From Cognatishimia sp. SS12 (GTDB lineage: Bacteria; Pseudomonadota; Alphaproteobacteria; Rhodobacterales; Rhodobacteraceae): DNA of 64,000 nt. The stretch lies in NCBI RefSeq assembly GCF_028369055.1, contig NZ_JAQNCZ010000001.1, positions 744,001-808,000 of the forward strand, read 5' to 3'. Shown in pieces: positions 55,016 to 63,707 of this stretch; within the stretch, counting starts at the first letter, position 1, and each line of letters starts with the position of its first letter. Made by a program: the position numbers and the translations under genes. A model generated the notes under the pieces. The model was not told the DNA's origin, made no database searches, and was given only the letters and a program-made list of their open reading frames with translations.

Positions 55016-55178
55016 TTTTGCCCCTGAAGCTTCGTCGTCCAAAATGTCGTGCGGATCGAGAGCCAGACTGCATGTACGCCAAAGCAAATCTTCCCCGCAG
55101 GGCTGCGGAAACCGCAGCCAATCATTCAGGCCAAGCCTGACGTAGGATGAAGATATTTTGTCCCTTTAGCGACCCGAC

Positions 55179-55226
55179 ACACAATATATGGTAGCTCATC
55201 AGATCCGCCTACACAATCTGGCGTAT
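55179..55226 (-). promoter_or_regulatory. Tandem NrdR boxes upstream of nrdJ
   Basis: ACACAATATATGGTAG (55179-55194) and ACACAATCTGGCGTAT (55211-55226) resemble the NrdR consensus and start 32 bp apart, the three-turn spacing typical of NrdR pairs. The repressor NrdR represses ribonucleotide reductase genes when dATP is high. Confidence 0.65.
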
Positions 55227-55344
55227 GCTGCCCGGGTTGGTCAACGAATTTTTTTTGTGTTTCCCCCGAGATAGAGGTTGACCGAACCTCTTGTGAAACA
55301 CCGGCCCGGTGCACACGCGATTCCCCGAAACCTGGCCTTAATTT

Positions 55345-55464
55345 TCGTCCACAGCAGCGCAATTGAGCCTTGGGAGGGAAATGCCTCATTTATAATGAAA
55401 ATTCTGTGTTCATCCCCACAGCCCGGAAGTTTTCCACAAGATATAGGTGTTAACAAAGGGTTAA
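55345..55464. promoter_or_regulatory. CtrA-type and DnaA-like sites in the nrdJ upstream region
   Basis: DnaA-box-like 9-mers TCGTCCACA (55345-55353), TCATCCCCA (55410-55418) and TTTTCCACA (55430-55438) lie near an exact CtrA-type motif TTAA-N7-TTAA (55450-55464) and an AT-rich stretch with eight T residues near 55500. The 55016-55624 interval holds no gene. The cluster suggests cell-cycle control of nrdJ; sites are weak individually. Confidence 0.4.
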
Positions 55465-55569
55465 TAGGCCACATATGGTTAAATTTTGATCACTGCGATT
55501 TTTTTTAAGAAAATCCCTGCCCCCTAGAGATCCGGCAGCACATGGGGGCCAATCACGGCACAAAACGCA

Positions 55570-55603
55570 AACGCCGCAGCAGGGCAAACCATGCTGCGGC
55601 GTT
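55570..55603 (-). terminator. Terminator downstream of the tRNA-Pro pair
   Basis: AACGCCGCAGCA (55570-55581) pairs with TGCTGCGGCGTT (55592-55603). On the reverse strand the stem is followed by TTTGCGTTTTG, moderately T-rich. Confidence 0.65.
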
Positions 55604-55624
55604 TATGCGTTCACTTAGGTGAAA

Positions 55625-55701
55625 TGGTCGGGGCGGCGAGATTCGAACTCACGACCCCCTGTACCCAAAACAGGTGCGCTACCAGACTGCGCTACGCCCC
55701 G
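55625..55701 (-). tRNA. tRNA-Pro (anticodon TGG), copy 1
   Basis: Acceptor CGGGGCG/CGCCCCG, anticodon stem CCTGT/ACAGG enclosing TTTGGGT, hence anticodon TGG. Encoded CCA at 55625-55627. Identical to the copy at 55916-55992. Confidence 0.97.
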
Positions 55702-55915
55702 GACCGTGCGCACCGTTTAACCATCACGCGCCGGAATGGAAAGAGGCAATCGTTAGATTTTTGTTCCGCTTGTCCGATTTTTCGACCGCGCAGATTTTGC
55801 ACGGAACGCGCATCACACATGCACACCCTATCCGCCGGTCCGTCGACAAGTGATGAGCGACATGAAGGGTCTGCACAGAAGACCCGGTCATCGCGTTAAC
55901 TATGTCAAAGGAAAA

Positions 55916-55992
55916 TGGTCGGGGCGGCGAGATTCGAACTCACGACCCCCTGTACCCAAAACAGGTGCGCTACCAGACTGCGCTACGCCCCG
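55916..55992 (-). tRNA. tRNA-Pro (anticodon TGG), copy 2
   Basis: The same 77-base sequence as 55625-55701, including encoded CCA (55916-55918). The copies lie 291 bp apart in the same orientation; a few identical bases flank them, while the 214-bp spacer carries no gene. Confidence 0.97.
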
Positions 55993-56049
55993 GACCGTGG
56001 AACGCTGTTTAGTGCGCGCATCTGAAAATGAAAAGAGAAAAATCGCGCG

Positions 56050-56547
56050 TTAGAGCGCTTTTTCACGGCACGGCCAGGCCGCTGCCGTTTGCACCACGGA
56101 CGGGTGGCGCAGCTCGGTGCCCACCGTGATCCCCAAGGCCTTGGCCAGCCCGCCGTTAACCTCAAGCACATAGCGCGCAGGGGCCCGGCTTGGCAGCGGT
56201 GTTTCGTCAAACGGCCGGGCGGAATGGTGGATATTCACCACAATGCCGTTCTGATCGAGAAAAATAATATCCAGCGGAATCAGGGTGTTCTTCATCCAAA
56301 AGGCCAGATCACCCGTACGATGATAGACAAAGAACATACCCGCGCTTTGCGGCATGGAGGGGCGTCCCATCAGCCCCTTGCTGCGCGCGGGGGCATTGTC
56401 GGCCACTTCGACGGTAAACCGCGCCTCGCCCCATTCGCCGCGCAGATGCACGGTATCGCGGCGGCACTCGGCCCAGGCTGGCAGCGCAAGACCAATCGCC
56501 AAAACGGCCGCTGCACCCCAAGTCAGATACCGGCCGATCCTGCGCAT
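56050..56547 (-). CDS. Secreted DUF192 protein
   Basis: 165 residues. Cleavable signal peptide (LTWGAAAVLAIGLALPAWA), then the DUF192 domain: FTVEVADNAPARSKGLMGRPSMP, GMFFVYHRTGDLAFWMKNTLIPLDIIFLD (in blocks) and YVLEVNGGLAKALGI. Function is unknown; it should be periplasmic. It ends four bases before, and follows, the cold-shock gene on the same strand. Confidence 0.92.
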   Translation of the reverse strand: MRRIGRYLTWGAAAVLAIGLALPAWAECRRDTVHLRGEWGEARFTVEVADNAPARSKGLMGRPSMPQSAGMFFVYHRTGDLAFWMKNTLIPLDIIFLDQNGIVVNIHHSARPFDETPLPSRAPARYVLEVNGGLAKALGITVGTELRHPSVVQTAAAWPCREKAL

Positions 56548-56550
56548 GGC

Positions 56551-57120
56551 TTACTCCTCGTTCAGGGCGGATTCCCAACTACAGACCTGGGTCGCCATCA
56601 GGCCGCGACGGCCATCAATGACACGCATAGCAAGCGCCTCACCGGGCTGCAACTCGGCCAGGCCACAGCGGCGCAGCACCTCGACATGCACAAAGACATC
56701 GTCCGGCTTGCCAAACACATTGGCAAAACCAAAGCCCTTGGCCTTGTCGAACCATTTCACCCGGCCCGGCAACAGCGGCAGCTGTGCCAGCTCTTCGCTA
56801 TTGAGATCCTGAAAATCGGCCAAAGCCGCGGTGCTCTGGGTTTCCGGCGCTTCAATCGCCAGAACTTCGACAGCTTGTACACCCCGATCCGTGCTCTGCG
56901 CCAAAAGTTCAATATTGGCCCCATCCGCCACCGAACTCTGCCCAAAGTTGCGCAACACATTCGCGTGCAGCAGGATATCGGGTCCGCCATCAGATGAGAC
57001 GACAAAACCGAATCCCTTGATCGGGTCAAACCACTTCACCTGCCCTTCGATTCTCTGGGCAGTATTCTTATCCATCAATTTTGCCTTACCTAACGTAACC
57101 CCATCCCCGAGGTCTGACAT
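56551..57120 (-). CDS. Cold-shock protein with two CSD domains
   Basis: 189 residues from ATG 57120 (MSDLGDGV); an alternative ATG at 57075 (MDKNTAQR) gives 174 residues and has a better ribosome-binding site (AGGTAAGG). CSD 1 (GQVKWFDPIKGFGFVVSSDGG) and CSD 2 (GRVKWFDKAKGFGFANVFGKP) each contain RNP1-type KGFGF, separated by about 40 residues. It binds single-stranded RNA or DNA. The start is unresolved. Confidence 0.92.
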   Translation of the reverse strand: MSDLGDGVTLGKAKLMDKNTAQRIEGQVKWFDPIKGFGFVVSSDGGPDILLHANVLRNFGQSSVADGANIELLAQSTDRGVQAVEVLAIEAPETQSTAALADFQDLNSEELAQLPLLPGRVKWFDKAKGFGFANVFGKPDDVFVHVEVLRRCGLAELQPGEALAMRVIDGRRGLMATQVCSWESALNEE

Positions 57121-57199
57121 GTATTGCGATATATTATGCACAACGGCAAGAAATTTATAGTAGTTTTTTCATACACTTGCATTTTACGTCGCGCGAATG

Positions 57200-57805
57200 T
57201 CATGGGTTCAGGCGGGTAGTTTCCCAGTTTTCAGAAGGGGTTGCGCGCCGCCAGACAAAGCGATCATGCAGCCGGTAGGCCCCATCCGCCCAAAATTCAA
57301 TTTCCGTCGGAATGATGCGAAAGCCGCCCCAGAACGGCGGCCGAGTCGGGGCCGTGCCATGCTGCGCCGTCACCTTGGCGACCTTGGCCATCAAGGCCCC
57401 GCGCGAAGACAGGGGCTGCGATTGATCACTCGCCCACGCGCCGAGCCGGCTTTTGAGGGACCGCGAGGCGTAATAAGCATCCGCCTGCGGCCCATCCTCG
57501 CGGCTGACGTGGCCCCGCACGCGCACTTGGCGGCGCAGGGATTTCCAATGCATGACAAAGGCGGCCTTTTGGCCTTGATCCAACTCCTGCGCCTTGGCCG
57601 ACCCGTAGTTGGTGTAAAACACGAACCCCGCGTCCTCGATATCTTTCAGCAGCACCATGCGTGCATTTGGCATGCCGCTGGCGTCAACCGTCGCCAACGC
57701 AATGGCGTTGGGGTCGTTGGGTTCGCTTTTTTCAGCCTCTGCCAACCAGCTGCGGGCGATCACAAACGGATCATCCCCTGCAAATATTCCGTCGCGTTCT
57801 GCCAT
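57200..57805 (-). CDS. pdxH: Pyridoxamine 5'-phosphate oxidase
   Basis: 201 residues from ATG 57805. [39 protein letters not shown] and [16 protein letters not shown] bind FMN; the C-terminus has the substrate motif [10 protein letters not shown]. It makes pyridoxal 5'-phosphate. It is divergent from fabI with a 110-bp spacer. Confidence 0.97.
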   Translation of the reverse strand: MAERDGIFAGDDPFVIARSWLAEAEKSEPNDPNAIALATVDASGMPNARMVLLKDIEDAGFVFYTNYGSAKAQELDQGQKAAFVMHWKSLRRQVRVRGHVSREDGPQADAYYASRSLKSRLGAWASDQSQPLSSRGALMAKVAKVTAQHGTAPTRPPFWGGFRIIPTEIEFWADGAYRLHDRFVWRRATPSENWETTRLNP

Positions 57806-57915
57806 GTCGTCTCTCCAAAGCCATAGTTGTGGCATCAGGGGCGCTGTGGTCTTGAAGCAGAAACAGTGATCGCCTAAAGGTGCCTATAAAGGGAATTAGG
57901 GACGGAGTCCTCCGA

Positions 57916-58734
57916 ATGTCAAATAATCTGATGGCTGGCAAACGCGGCCTGATCATGGGCCTAGCAAACGACAAATCCATTGCTTGGGGTATTGCCAAAG
58001 CTTGCGCCGATGCCGGTGCGGAGCTGGCGTTTTCCTATATGGGGGATGCGTTCAAGAAACGTGTGATCCCGCTGGCCGAGCAACTGAATGTCGATACGCT
58101 GATTGACTGCGACGTCTCCGACCCTGCCTCTGTTGATGCCGCCTTTGCCGCCATCGAAGAGAAATGGGGCAAGCTTGACTTCATCGTGCACGCCATTGGT
58201 TTTTCAGATAAAAACGAACTGCGTGGCCGCTATGTCGACACCAGCCGCGACAACTTCCTGATGACGATGGATATCTCCTGCTACAGCTTCACGGCTGTGA
58301 TGCAGCGCGCCGAAAAACTGATGAAAGACGGCGGTTCGGCCCTGACGCTGACCTATTATGGCGCAGAGCAGGTCATGCCGCATTACAACGTCATGGGCGT
58401 GGCCAAAGCCGCGCTGGAAGCCTCGGTAAAATACTTGGCAGAAGATTTGGGCAAGGACGGTATTCGCGTTAACGCGATCTCGGCGGGCCCGATCAAGACG
58501 CTGGCCGCCTCGGGCATCGGCGATTTCCGCTATATCATGAAGTGGAACGAGCTGAACTCGCCGCTGCGCCGCAATGTCACCATCGAAGATGTGGGCAATT
58601 CTGCACTCTACCTGCTCTCTGATCTTGGCTCAGGTGTCACTGGCGAAAACCTGCACGTAGATGCCGGGTATCATGTGGTTGGCATGAAGGCTGTGGACGC
58701 GCCTGACATTGATGTTGTCACCGGCAAGAAATGA
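57916..58734 (+). CDS. fabI: Enoyl-ACP reductase (NADH), FabI type
   Basis: 272 residues from ATG 57916. NAD-binding GLIMGLANDKSIAWGIA, the FabI active-site YYGAEQVMPHYNVMGVAKAA (Tyr-x6-Lys), and AISAGPIKTLAASGI. It reduces enoyl-ACP in fatty acid elongation. The LysE gene overlaps its stop (ATGA). Confidence 0.96.
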   Translation: MSNNLMAGKRGLIMGLANDKSIAWGIAKACADAGAELAFSYMGDAFKKRVIPLAEQLNVDTLIDCDVSDPASVDAAFAAIEEKWGKLDFIVHAIGFSDKNELRGRYVDTSRDNFLMTMDISCYSFTAVMQRAEKLMKDGGSALTLTYYGAEQVMPHYNVMGVAKAALEASVKYLAEDLGKDGIRVNAISAGPIKTLAASGIGDFRYIMKWNELNSPLRRNVTIEDVGNSALYLLSDLGSGVTGENLHVDAGYHVVGMKAVDAPDIDVVTGKK

Positions 58735-59345
58735 CCCTGACCGCATTCTTGGCGTCCTGGCTTTTGTGTCTGGCCGCCGCAATGACCCCCGGGCCGGCTG
58801 TTCTTATGTCGGCCCGCATTGGTTTGCGCGAAGGTTTGGCAACCGGCACCGCGTTGGCGGCGGGGATTGGCGCGGGCGCGGTCTTTTGGGCCAGCACTGC
58901 ACTGTTTGGCCTTTCCATCTTATTTGACTATGCGCCCTCGCTGTTGATCGCCCTCAAAGGCCTTGGGGCCGCTTATCTGTGTTATCTGGCCTACAAAAAG
59001 TGGCGTCACGCGGATGAGCCGATGCAAGCCGCGGACACATCTATCAAAGCGCGCAGCAAATGGGCGGCGTTTAAGCTGGGGGTTTTGACCCAGCTCTCCA
59101 ACCCAAAAGGGCCCATTTTCTTTGGCGCAGTCTTTGCGGGCACCATCCCTGACAGCGCGCCGCTTTGGGTGCTGGCCTGCCTGCTGGGCCTGATCTTCAC
59201 CGGGGAAACCCTGTGGAATATCGCTGTCGTGCGCATTTTCTCTTTTGAGAAAACCCGCAAGGGCTATACCAATCTAAAAGGCGTGTTTGATCGCGTCTTT
59301 GGGGGCGCGCTGGCAATACTGGGTCTGAAAATCGCCGCCACTTAA
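58731..59345 (+). CDS. LysE/RhtB-family exporter 1
   Basis: 204 residues, six membrane segments. AAMTPGPAVLMSARIGLREGLATG is the LysE N-terminus. Members export amino acids or related metabolites. Translation is coupled to fabI. Confidence 0.92.
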   Translation: MTLTAFLASWLLCLAAAMTPGPAVLMSARIGLREGLATGTALAAGIGAGAVFWASTALFGLSILFDYAPSLLIALKGLGAAYLCYLAYKKWRHADEPMQAADTSIKARSKWAAFKLGVLTQLSNPKGPIFFGAVFAGTIPDSAPLWVLACLLGLIFTGETLWNIAVVRIFSFEKTRKGYTNLKGVFDRVFGGALAILGLKIAAT

Positions 59346-59359
59346 AACTGCGGGGGTTT

Positions 59360-59971
59360 ATGGAACTGACACATATCATTGCATTTAACCTGACGTTGCT
59401 GGCGGCGATCGCCAGCCCCGGCCCTGCAATGCTGGTGTCAATCAAAGCCAGCCTGACCGGCGGGTTTCGCCAAGGCGTGATCACCGGCGCGGGCCTTGGG
59501 CTGATGGCCGCCGTTTGGACATCGCTGGCGCTATTGGGGCTTGGGGGGCTGCTTGCGCTCTTTCCTTGGGCCTATCTTGCGATGAAAATCGCGGGCGCGA
59601 TCTATTTGATCTGGATTGCCGTTGGCATGTGGCGCACGGCGCGCGCGCCGCTGGCAACGACCAACGCTCAGGTGGCCGGGCGGCAAGCTTTTGTCACCGG
59701 ACTTTCGGTCAACTTGGCCAATCCAAAATCGGTTTTGTTCGCCTCAGCCGTGCTATTGGTGATCTTTCCGCAGGATATTTCGCTCAGCGAAAAAGCCTTT
59801 GTTGTCGCAAATCATCTTGCAGTCGAACTGATTTGCTATACAGGTTTCGCCCTCTTACTTTCCACAGCCCCCGCGCGGGATGGCTATCTGCGACTCAAGC
59901 CGATCTTTGATCGCATCGCTGCGGCTGTCTTAGGGGCGCTGGGGTTACGTTTACTGCTTGACCGTTCTTAA
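59360..59971 (+). CDS. LysE/RhtB-family exporter 2
   Basis: 203 residues, six membrane segments, with [24 protein letters not shown]. It is a divergent paralogue of the preceding gene, 14 bases downstream. LysE proteins can act as dimers, so a heteromer is conceivable. Confidence 0.92.
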   Translation: MELTHIIAFNLTLLAAIASPGPAMLVSIKASLTGGFRQGVITGAGLGLMAAVWTSLALLGLGGLLALFPWAYLAMKIAGAIYLIWIAVGMWRTARAPLATTNAQVAGRQAFVTGLSVNLANPKSVLFASAVLLVIFPQDISLSEKAFVVANHLAVELICYTGFALLLSTAPARDGYLRLKPIFDRIAAAVLGALGLRLLLDRS

Positions 59972-59984
59972 GAAAGGACATCCG

Positions 59985-60491
59985 ATGAATGATCGTTTGC
60001 CCCATGAAAAGGGATTTCACATCAGCTGGGATCAAATCCACCGCGATTCCCGTGCCTTGGCGTGGCGGCTGGACGGTCAGGGCCCCAATGATGGTGCATG
60101 GTCTGCGATTGTTGCGATCACACGCGGCGGCATGGCCCCGGCGATGATCATTGCGCGCGAATTGGACGTGCGCGTTGTCGACACCATCAGCGTCAAATCC
60201 TATCACAACCAAGATCGCGGTGAAGCGCAGGTGCTCAAAGCCCCAGATGCTGAGATCATGGGCAAAGATGGCGAAGGTGTTCTGATCATCGATGATCTGG
60301 TGGACAGCGGCAAAACGTTGGAACTGGTACGCGAGATGTATCCCAAGGCGCATTTCGCCACGGTCTACGCCAAGCCAAAGGGCCGCGCGCAGGTCGACAG
60401 CTTTATCACCGAAGTGTCGCAAGACACATGGATCTTTTTCCCATGGGATATGGCGCTGCAATATGTGCAGCCCTATCGCGGGTCCGACTGA
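59985..60491 (+). CDS. gpt: Xanthine phosphoribosyltransferase
   Basis: 168 residues from ATG 59985 with AAAGGA upstream. [38 protein letters not shown] and the PRPP loop [18 protein letters not shown]. It salvages xanthine and guanine. The frame extends upstream, but that part lies in the LysE gene. Confidence 0.93.
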   Translation: MNDRLPHEKGFHISWDQIHRDSRALAWRLDGQGPNDGAWSAIVAITRGGMAPAMIIARELDVRVVDTISVKSYHNQDRGEAQVLKAPDAEIMGKDGEGVLIIDDLVDSGKTLELVREMYPKAHFATVYAKPKGRAQVDSFITEVSQDTWIFFPWDMALQYVQPYRGSD

Positions 60492-60527
60492 TACCTTTCC
60501 CCAAACGCCCCGAATTTCAGGCCATTT

Positions 60528-61715
60528 ATGACATCTCATTCGCGCACAGCTGCCACGTTCCTGCCCCCCGTGATGGAGGCACGTCGTTGGATCGAGGGTG
60601 TGGCTTTCACCGATGACAAACCCCTGATCAACGTCAGCCAGGCCGCCCCGGTCGCCGCCCCGCCCGAAGGGCTGCGGCAGGCGATTGCCGAGGCGGCGCT
60701 GAACGATGTCAGCGCACATCTCTATGGTGCGGTTCTGGGGCTTGGGGCATTGCGCGCCGAGATCGCGGCGCAATGGTCGGCCAGCTATGGGGGCACCATA
60801 GTGCCTGAGCAGGTCGCCATCACCTCTGGCTGCAATCAAGCCTTTGCTGCAACATTGGCGGCCATCGCAGGCGAAGGCGATGAGTTGATCCTGCCAACCC
60901 CATGGTATTTCAATCATAAAATGTGGCTCGACATGCAAGGCGTCACAGCTGTGGCGCTGAAAACCGGCGCGGATCTTTTGCCAGATCCGACCAAAGCCGA
61001 GGCGCTGATCACGCCCCGCACCCGCGCAATCGCGCTGGTGACGCCCAATAATCCCGGCGGCGTTGAATACCCCGATCATCTGGTTGCGGACTTCTACGCG
61101 CTTGCGCGCAAACATGGGATCAAATTGATCCTGGATGAAACCTACCGCGACTTTGACTCCCGCAGCGGCGCGCCCCATGCGCTTTTTGCCGATCCGAACT
61201 GGGCGGACACGCTGATCCAGCTTTATTCTTTCTCCAAGGCCTACCGTCTGACGGGCCATCGTGTGGGCGCGATTATTTCCAGCGCCGCGCATCTGTCAGA
61301 GGCAGAAAAATTCCTCGACACCGTGACCATCTGCCCCAACCAACTGGGCCAGATCGGCGCGCTTTGGGGGATGCAGAACCTCGGTGACTGGGTCGCTGGC
61401 GAGCGGGCCGAGATCCTTGACCGCCGCGCCGCCATCGAAGAGTATTTCCCCAAGCTTGCCCAAAATGGTTGGCGGCTCTTGGGGCTGGGGGCGTATTTCG
61501 CCTATGTTGAGCACCCCTTTGCCATGGCGTCTGATGCGCTGGCGAAAGAGCTGGTGCGCCAATCCCATGTGCTGACCCTGCCGGGCACCATGTTTACCCC
61601 CGCCGATGATGCCAATGGCAAAACCCAACTGCGCCTGGCCTTTGCAAACGTCGATCGCGCGGAAATCCAAATGCTGTTTGACCGGCTTGCGGCTTTTGAT
61701 GCGCCACGCCGCTAG
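60528..61715 (+). CDS. Class I/II pyridoxal-phosphate aminotransferase
   Basis: 395 residues. Fold type I pattern: VAITSGCNQAFAATLAAIAG, LVTPNNPGGVEYPDHLV, ILDETYRDF and the PLP-lysine in YSFSKAYRLTGHRVGAI. Substrate is unknown. No ribosome-binding site is visible. It follows gpt by 36 bases. Confidence 0.93.
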   Translation: MTSHSRTAATFLPPVMEARRWIEGVAFTDDKPLINVSQAAPVAAPPEGLRQAIAEAALNDVSAHLYGAVLGLGALRAEIAAQWSASYGGTIVPEQVAITSGCNQAFAATLAAIAGEGDELILPTPWYFNHKMWLDMQGVTAVALKTGADLLPDPTKAEALITPRTRAIALVTPNNPGGVEYPDHLVADFYALARKHGIKLILDETYRDFDSRSGAPHALFADPNWADTLIQLYSFSKAYRLTGHRVGAIISSAAHLSEAEKFLDTVTICPNQLGQIGALWGMQNLGDWVAGERAEILDRRAAIEEYFPKLAQNGWRLLGLGAYFAYVEHPFAMASDALAKELVRQSHVLTLPGTMFTPADDANGKTQLRLAFANVDRAEIQMLFDRLAAFDAPRR

Positions 61716-61846
61716 ACGCAGGCGCAGCGCGTGATCACGCCAAACCCCTGACAAGCGCGCGAAAACGCGCCCTTGCCCCTTGCCCCCCTCCCGGCGGCAT
61801 CGTAGACATTCGCAACCTAGAATTCTGCGCCAGCCAAGGGGGCCGC

Positions 61847-63691
61847 ATGTCCGAGAAAAGATCAATTTCCAAATCACTGATGTGGGTGCTGATGGGCCTG
61901 CTGATTTTCGGCCTTGGCGGCTTTGGCATCACCAATCTCGGCGGCGCGGTGCAAAGCGTCGGCAGCGTCGATGGCAAGGACATCGAAATTGATGCCTATT
62001 ATCGCGCGGTGCAGGATCAACTGTCTGCGCTTCAGGCCCAAACCGGGCAGCGCATCACATTCACGCAGGCGCAGGCCTTTGGTCTGGATCGTCAAATTCT
62101 GGGCACTTTGGTGGCAGAACGCGCGCTGGACGCCGAAGCCGAACGGCTTGGCCTGTCGATGGGGGATGAAAACCTGCGACGCGAAGTGTTGTCGATCCCG
62201 GCCTTTCAATCGCTGGATGGCAGTTTTGACCGCGAAGCCTATCGGTTTGCGCTGCAAAATTCGGGTATGAACGAAACCGAATTTGAAAATTCCCTGCGCG
62301 AAGATGCGGCGCGCGGCTTGCTGCAAAGCGCGATTGTGGGCGGCGTTGAAATGCCACGCACCTACGCCAATGCCCTGCTGGCCTATCTGGGCGAGCAACG
62401 CAGTTTTACCATGGCAATCCTGGGCGAAGCGCAGCTGGAAACCGAAATCGGCACTGCGGATGAGGCCACGCTCAAGACCTTCTATGATGAAAATATCGAA
62501 GCTTTCATGCGTCCGGCCACCCGCGACATCACCTATGTGGCGCTGGTGCCGTCCATGCTGATTGACAGCGTTGAGATCGACGACGCCACGCTGAAGGCCG
62601 AATATGACGCACGCGATGCTGAATTCAACCAACCAGAGCGGCGGCTGGTCGAGCGCCTGGTGTTCGGAACCAGCGAAGAAGCGGCCAATGCCTTGGCGGA
62701 TGTTACGGCCGGTGAAACCTCGTTTGAGGATCTGGTCGAGGCGCGCGGTCTGACCCTTGCGGATGTGGATCTGGGCGATCTTAGCGCCGACGAGCTGAGC
62801 GACGCGTCTGTGCCGGTCTTTGCTGCCGAAACTGGCGAAGTTGTCGGCCCGATCCAAACCGATCTTGGCCCGGCGCTGTTCCGGGTGAATGCGGTGCTGG
62901 AGGCGCAAAATGTCAGCTTCGAAGAGGCTCTGCCGCAGCTGCGTGACGCACTGGCACTGGATCGTGCGCGCCGTGTGATTGACGCGCAGATCAACGACAT
63001 CGACGATCTCTTGGCCGGTGGTGCCTCGCTTGAGGACGTGGCCGCAGAAACCGACATGGAGCTGGGCACCATCAATTTCCACGCAGGATCGGACGAGGAT
63101 ATTGCCGGCTACGCGGGCTTCCGCCAAGTGGCGCAAACCGTGACCGAAGAGGATTTCCCGCAGATCGAACAGCTGGAAGATGGCGGTATCTATGCCCTGC
63201 GCCTTGATGGCACAACCGACGCGGCCCCTGCCCCCTTTGACGCGATCAAGGATGAGGTTCAGGCCGCTTGGCAGCAGGATGCGCTGAACGTGGCGCTGAG
63301 CGCGCAGGCAAATGCGATCGTGGCTGAAATGAACGCGGGCACCGACATCATTGCGCTGGGTCTGCCGGTCTTTACCGAACAGCAGCTGACGCGCGGCGGC
63401 TTTGTGCCGGACGCCCCCGAAGCCTTGCTCGACACCGTCTTTGAGATGACCGAGGGCGAGGTGCGCACGCTGAATGTCGATGGGCGTAGCTTTGTGATTG
63501 AGCTGGACGCGATTGCCCCAGCGGATATGGAAAACCCTGAAAACGCCACCCTGGCGAACCTTGTGGCGCAGCAAAGCGCGCAAGCGCTCGCGCAGGATAT
63601 TTTCCAGGCCTATTCCAACCACATCCGCGCAGCGGCTGACATCGAAATTGACCAACACGCGCTGGCGGCTGTCCACGCGCAACTGCAGTAA
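61847..63691 (+). CDS. PpiD-like periplasmic foldase (SurA_N / parvulin-type)
   Basis: 614 residues. N-terminal membrane anchor (SLMWVLMGLLIFGLGGFGI) then a SurA_N-like chaperone part (VDGKDIEIDAYYRAVQDQLSALQAQTGQRIT, QILGTLVAERALDAEAERLG), and a parvulin-like region (RRLVERLVFGTSEEAANALADVTAGETSFEDLV). The parvulin part may be catalytically weak, as in PpiD. It assists folding of exported proteins and directly precedes trpE. Confidence 0.9.
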   Translation: MSEKRSISKSLMWVLMGLLIFGLGGFGITNLGGAVQSVGSVDGKDIEIDAYYRAVQDQLSALQAQTGQRITFTQAQAFGLDRQILGTLVAERALDAEAERLGLSMGDENLRREVLSIPAFQSLDGSFDREAYRFALQNSGMNETEFENSLREDAARGLLQSAIVGGVEMPRTYANALLAYLGEQRSFTMAILGEAQLETEIGTADEATLKTFYDENIEAFMRPATRDITYVALVPSMLIDSVEIDDATLKAEYDARDAEFNQPERRLVERLVFGTSEEAANALADVTAGETSFEDLVEARGLTLADVDLGDLSADELSDASVPVFAAETGEVVGPIQTDLGPALFRVNAVLEAQNVSFEEALPQLRDALALDRARRVIDAQINDIDDLLAGGASLEDVAAETDMELGTINFHAGSDEDIAGYAGFRQVAQTVTEEDFPQIEQLEDGGIYALRLDGTTDAAPAPFDAIKDEVQAAWQQDALNVALSAQANAIVAEMNAGTDIIALGLPVFTEQQLTRGGFVPDAPEALLDTVFEMTEGEVRTLNVDGRSFVIELDAIAPADMENPENATLANLVAQQSAQALAQDIFQAYSNHIRAAADIEIDQHALAAVHAQLQ

Positions 63692-63707
63692 CCCGAAAGG
63701 CTGACCC

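Noticed and set aside
55230..55510. Chromosome replication origin
   Set aside because: DnaA-like and CtrA-like sites plus AT-rich DNA are suggestive, but boxes are few and degenerate and typical origin neighbours are absent; a regulated nrdJ upstream region is the simpler reading.
55591..56053. Forward frames reading through the two tRNA-Pro genes
   Set aside because: They are translations of the tRNA complement (RFELTTPCTQNRCATRLRYAP type), a common artefact.
61874..63682. 602-residue antisense frame opposite the PpiD-like gene
   Set aside because: Shadow of the forward gene; composition is Arg/His/Gln-rich and lacks motifs.
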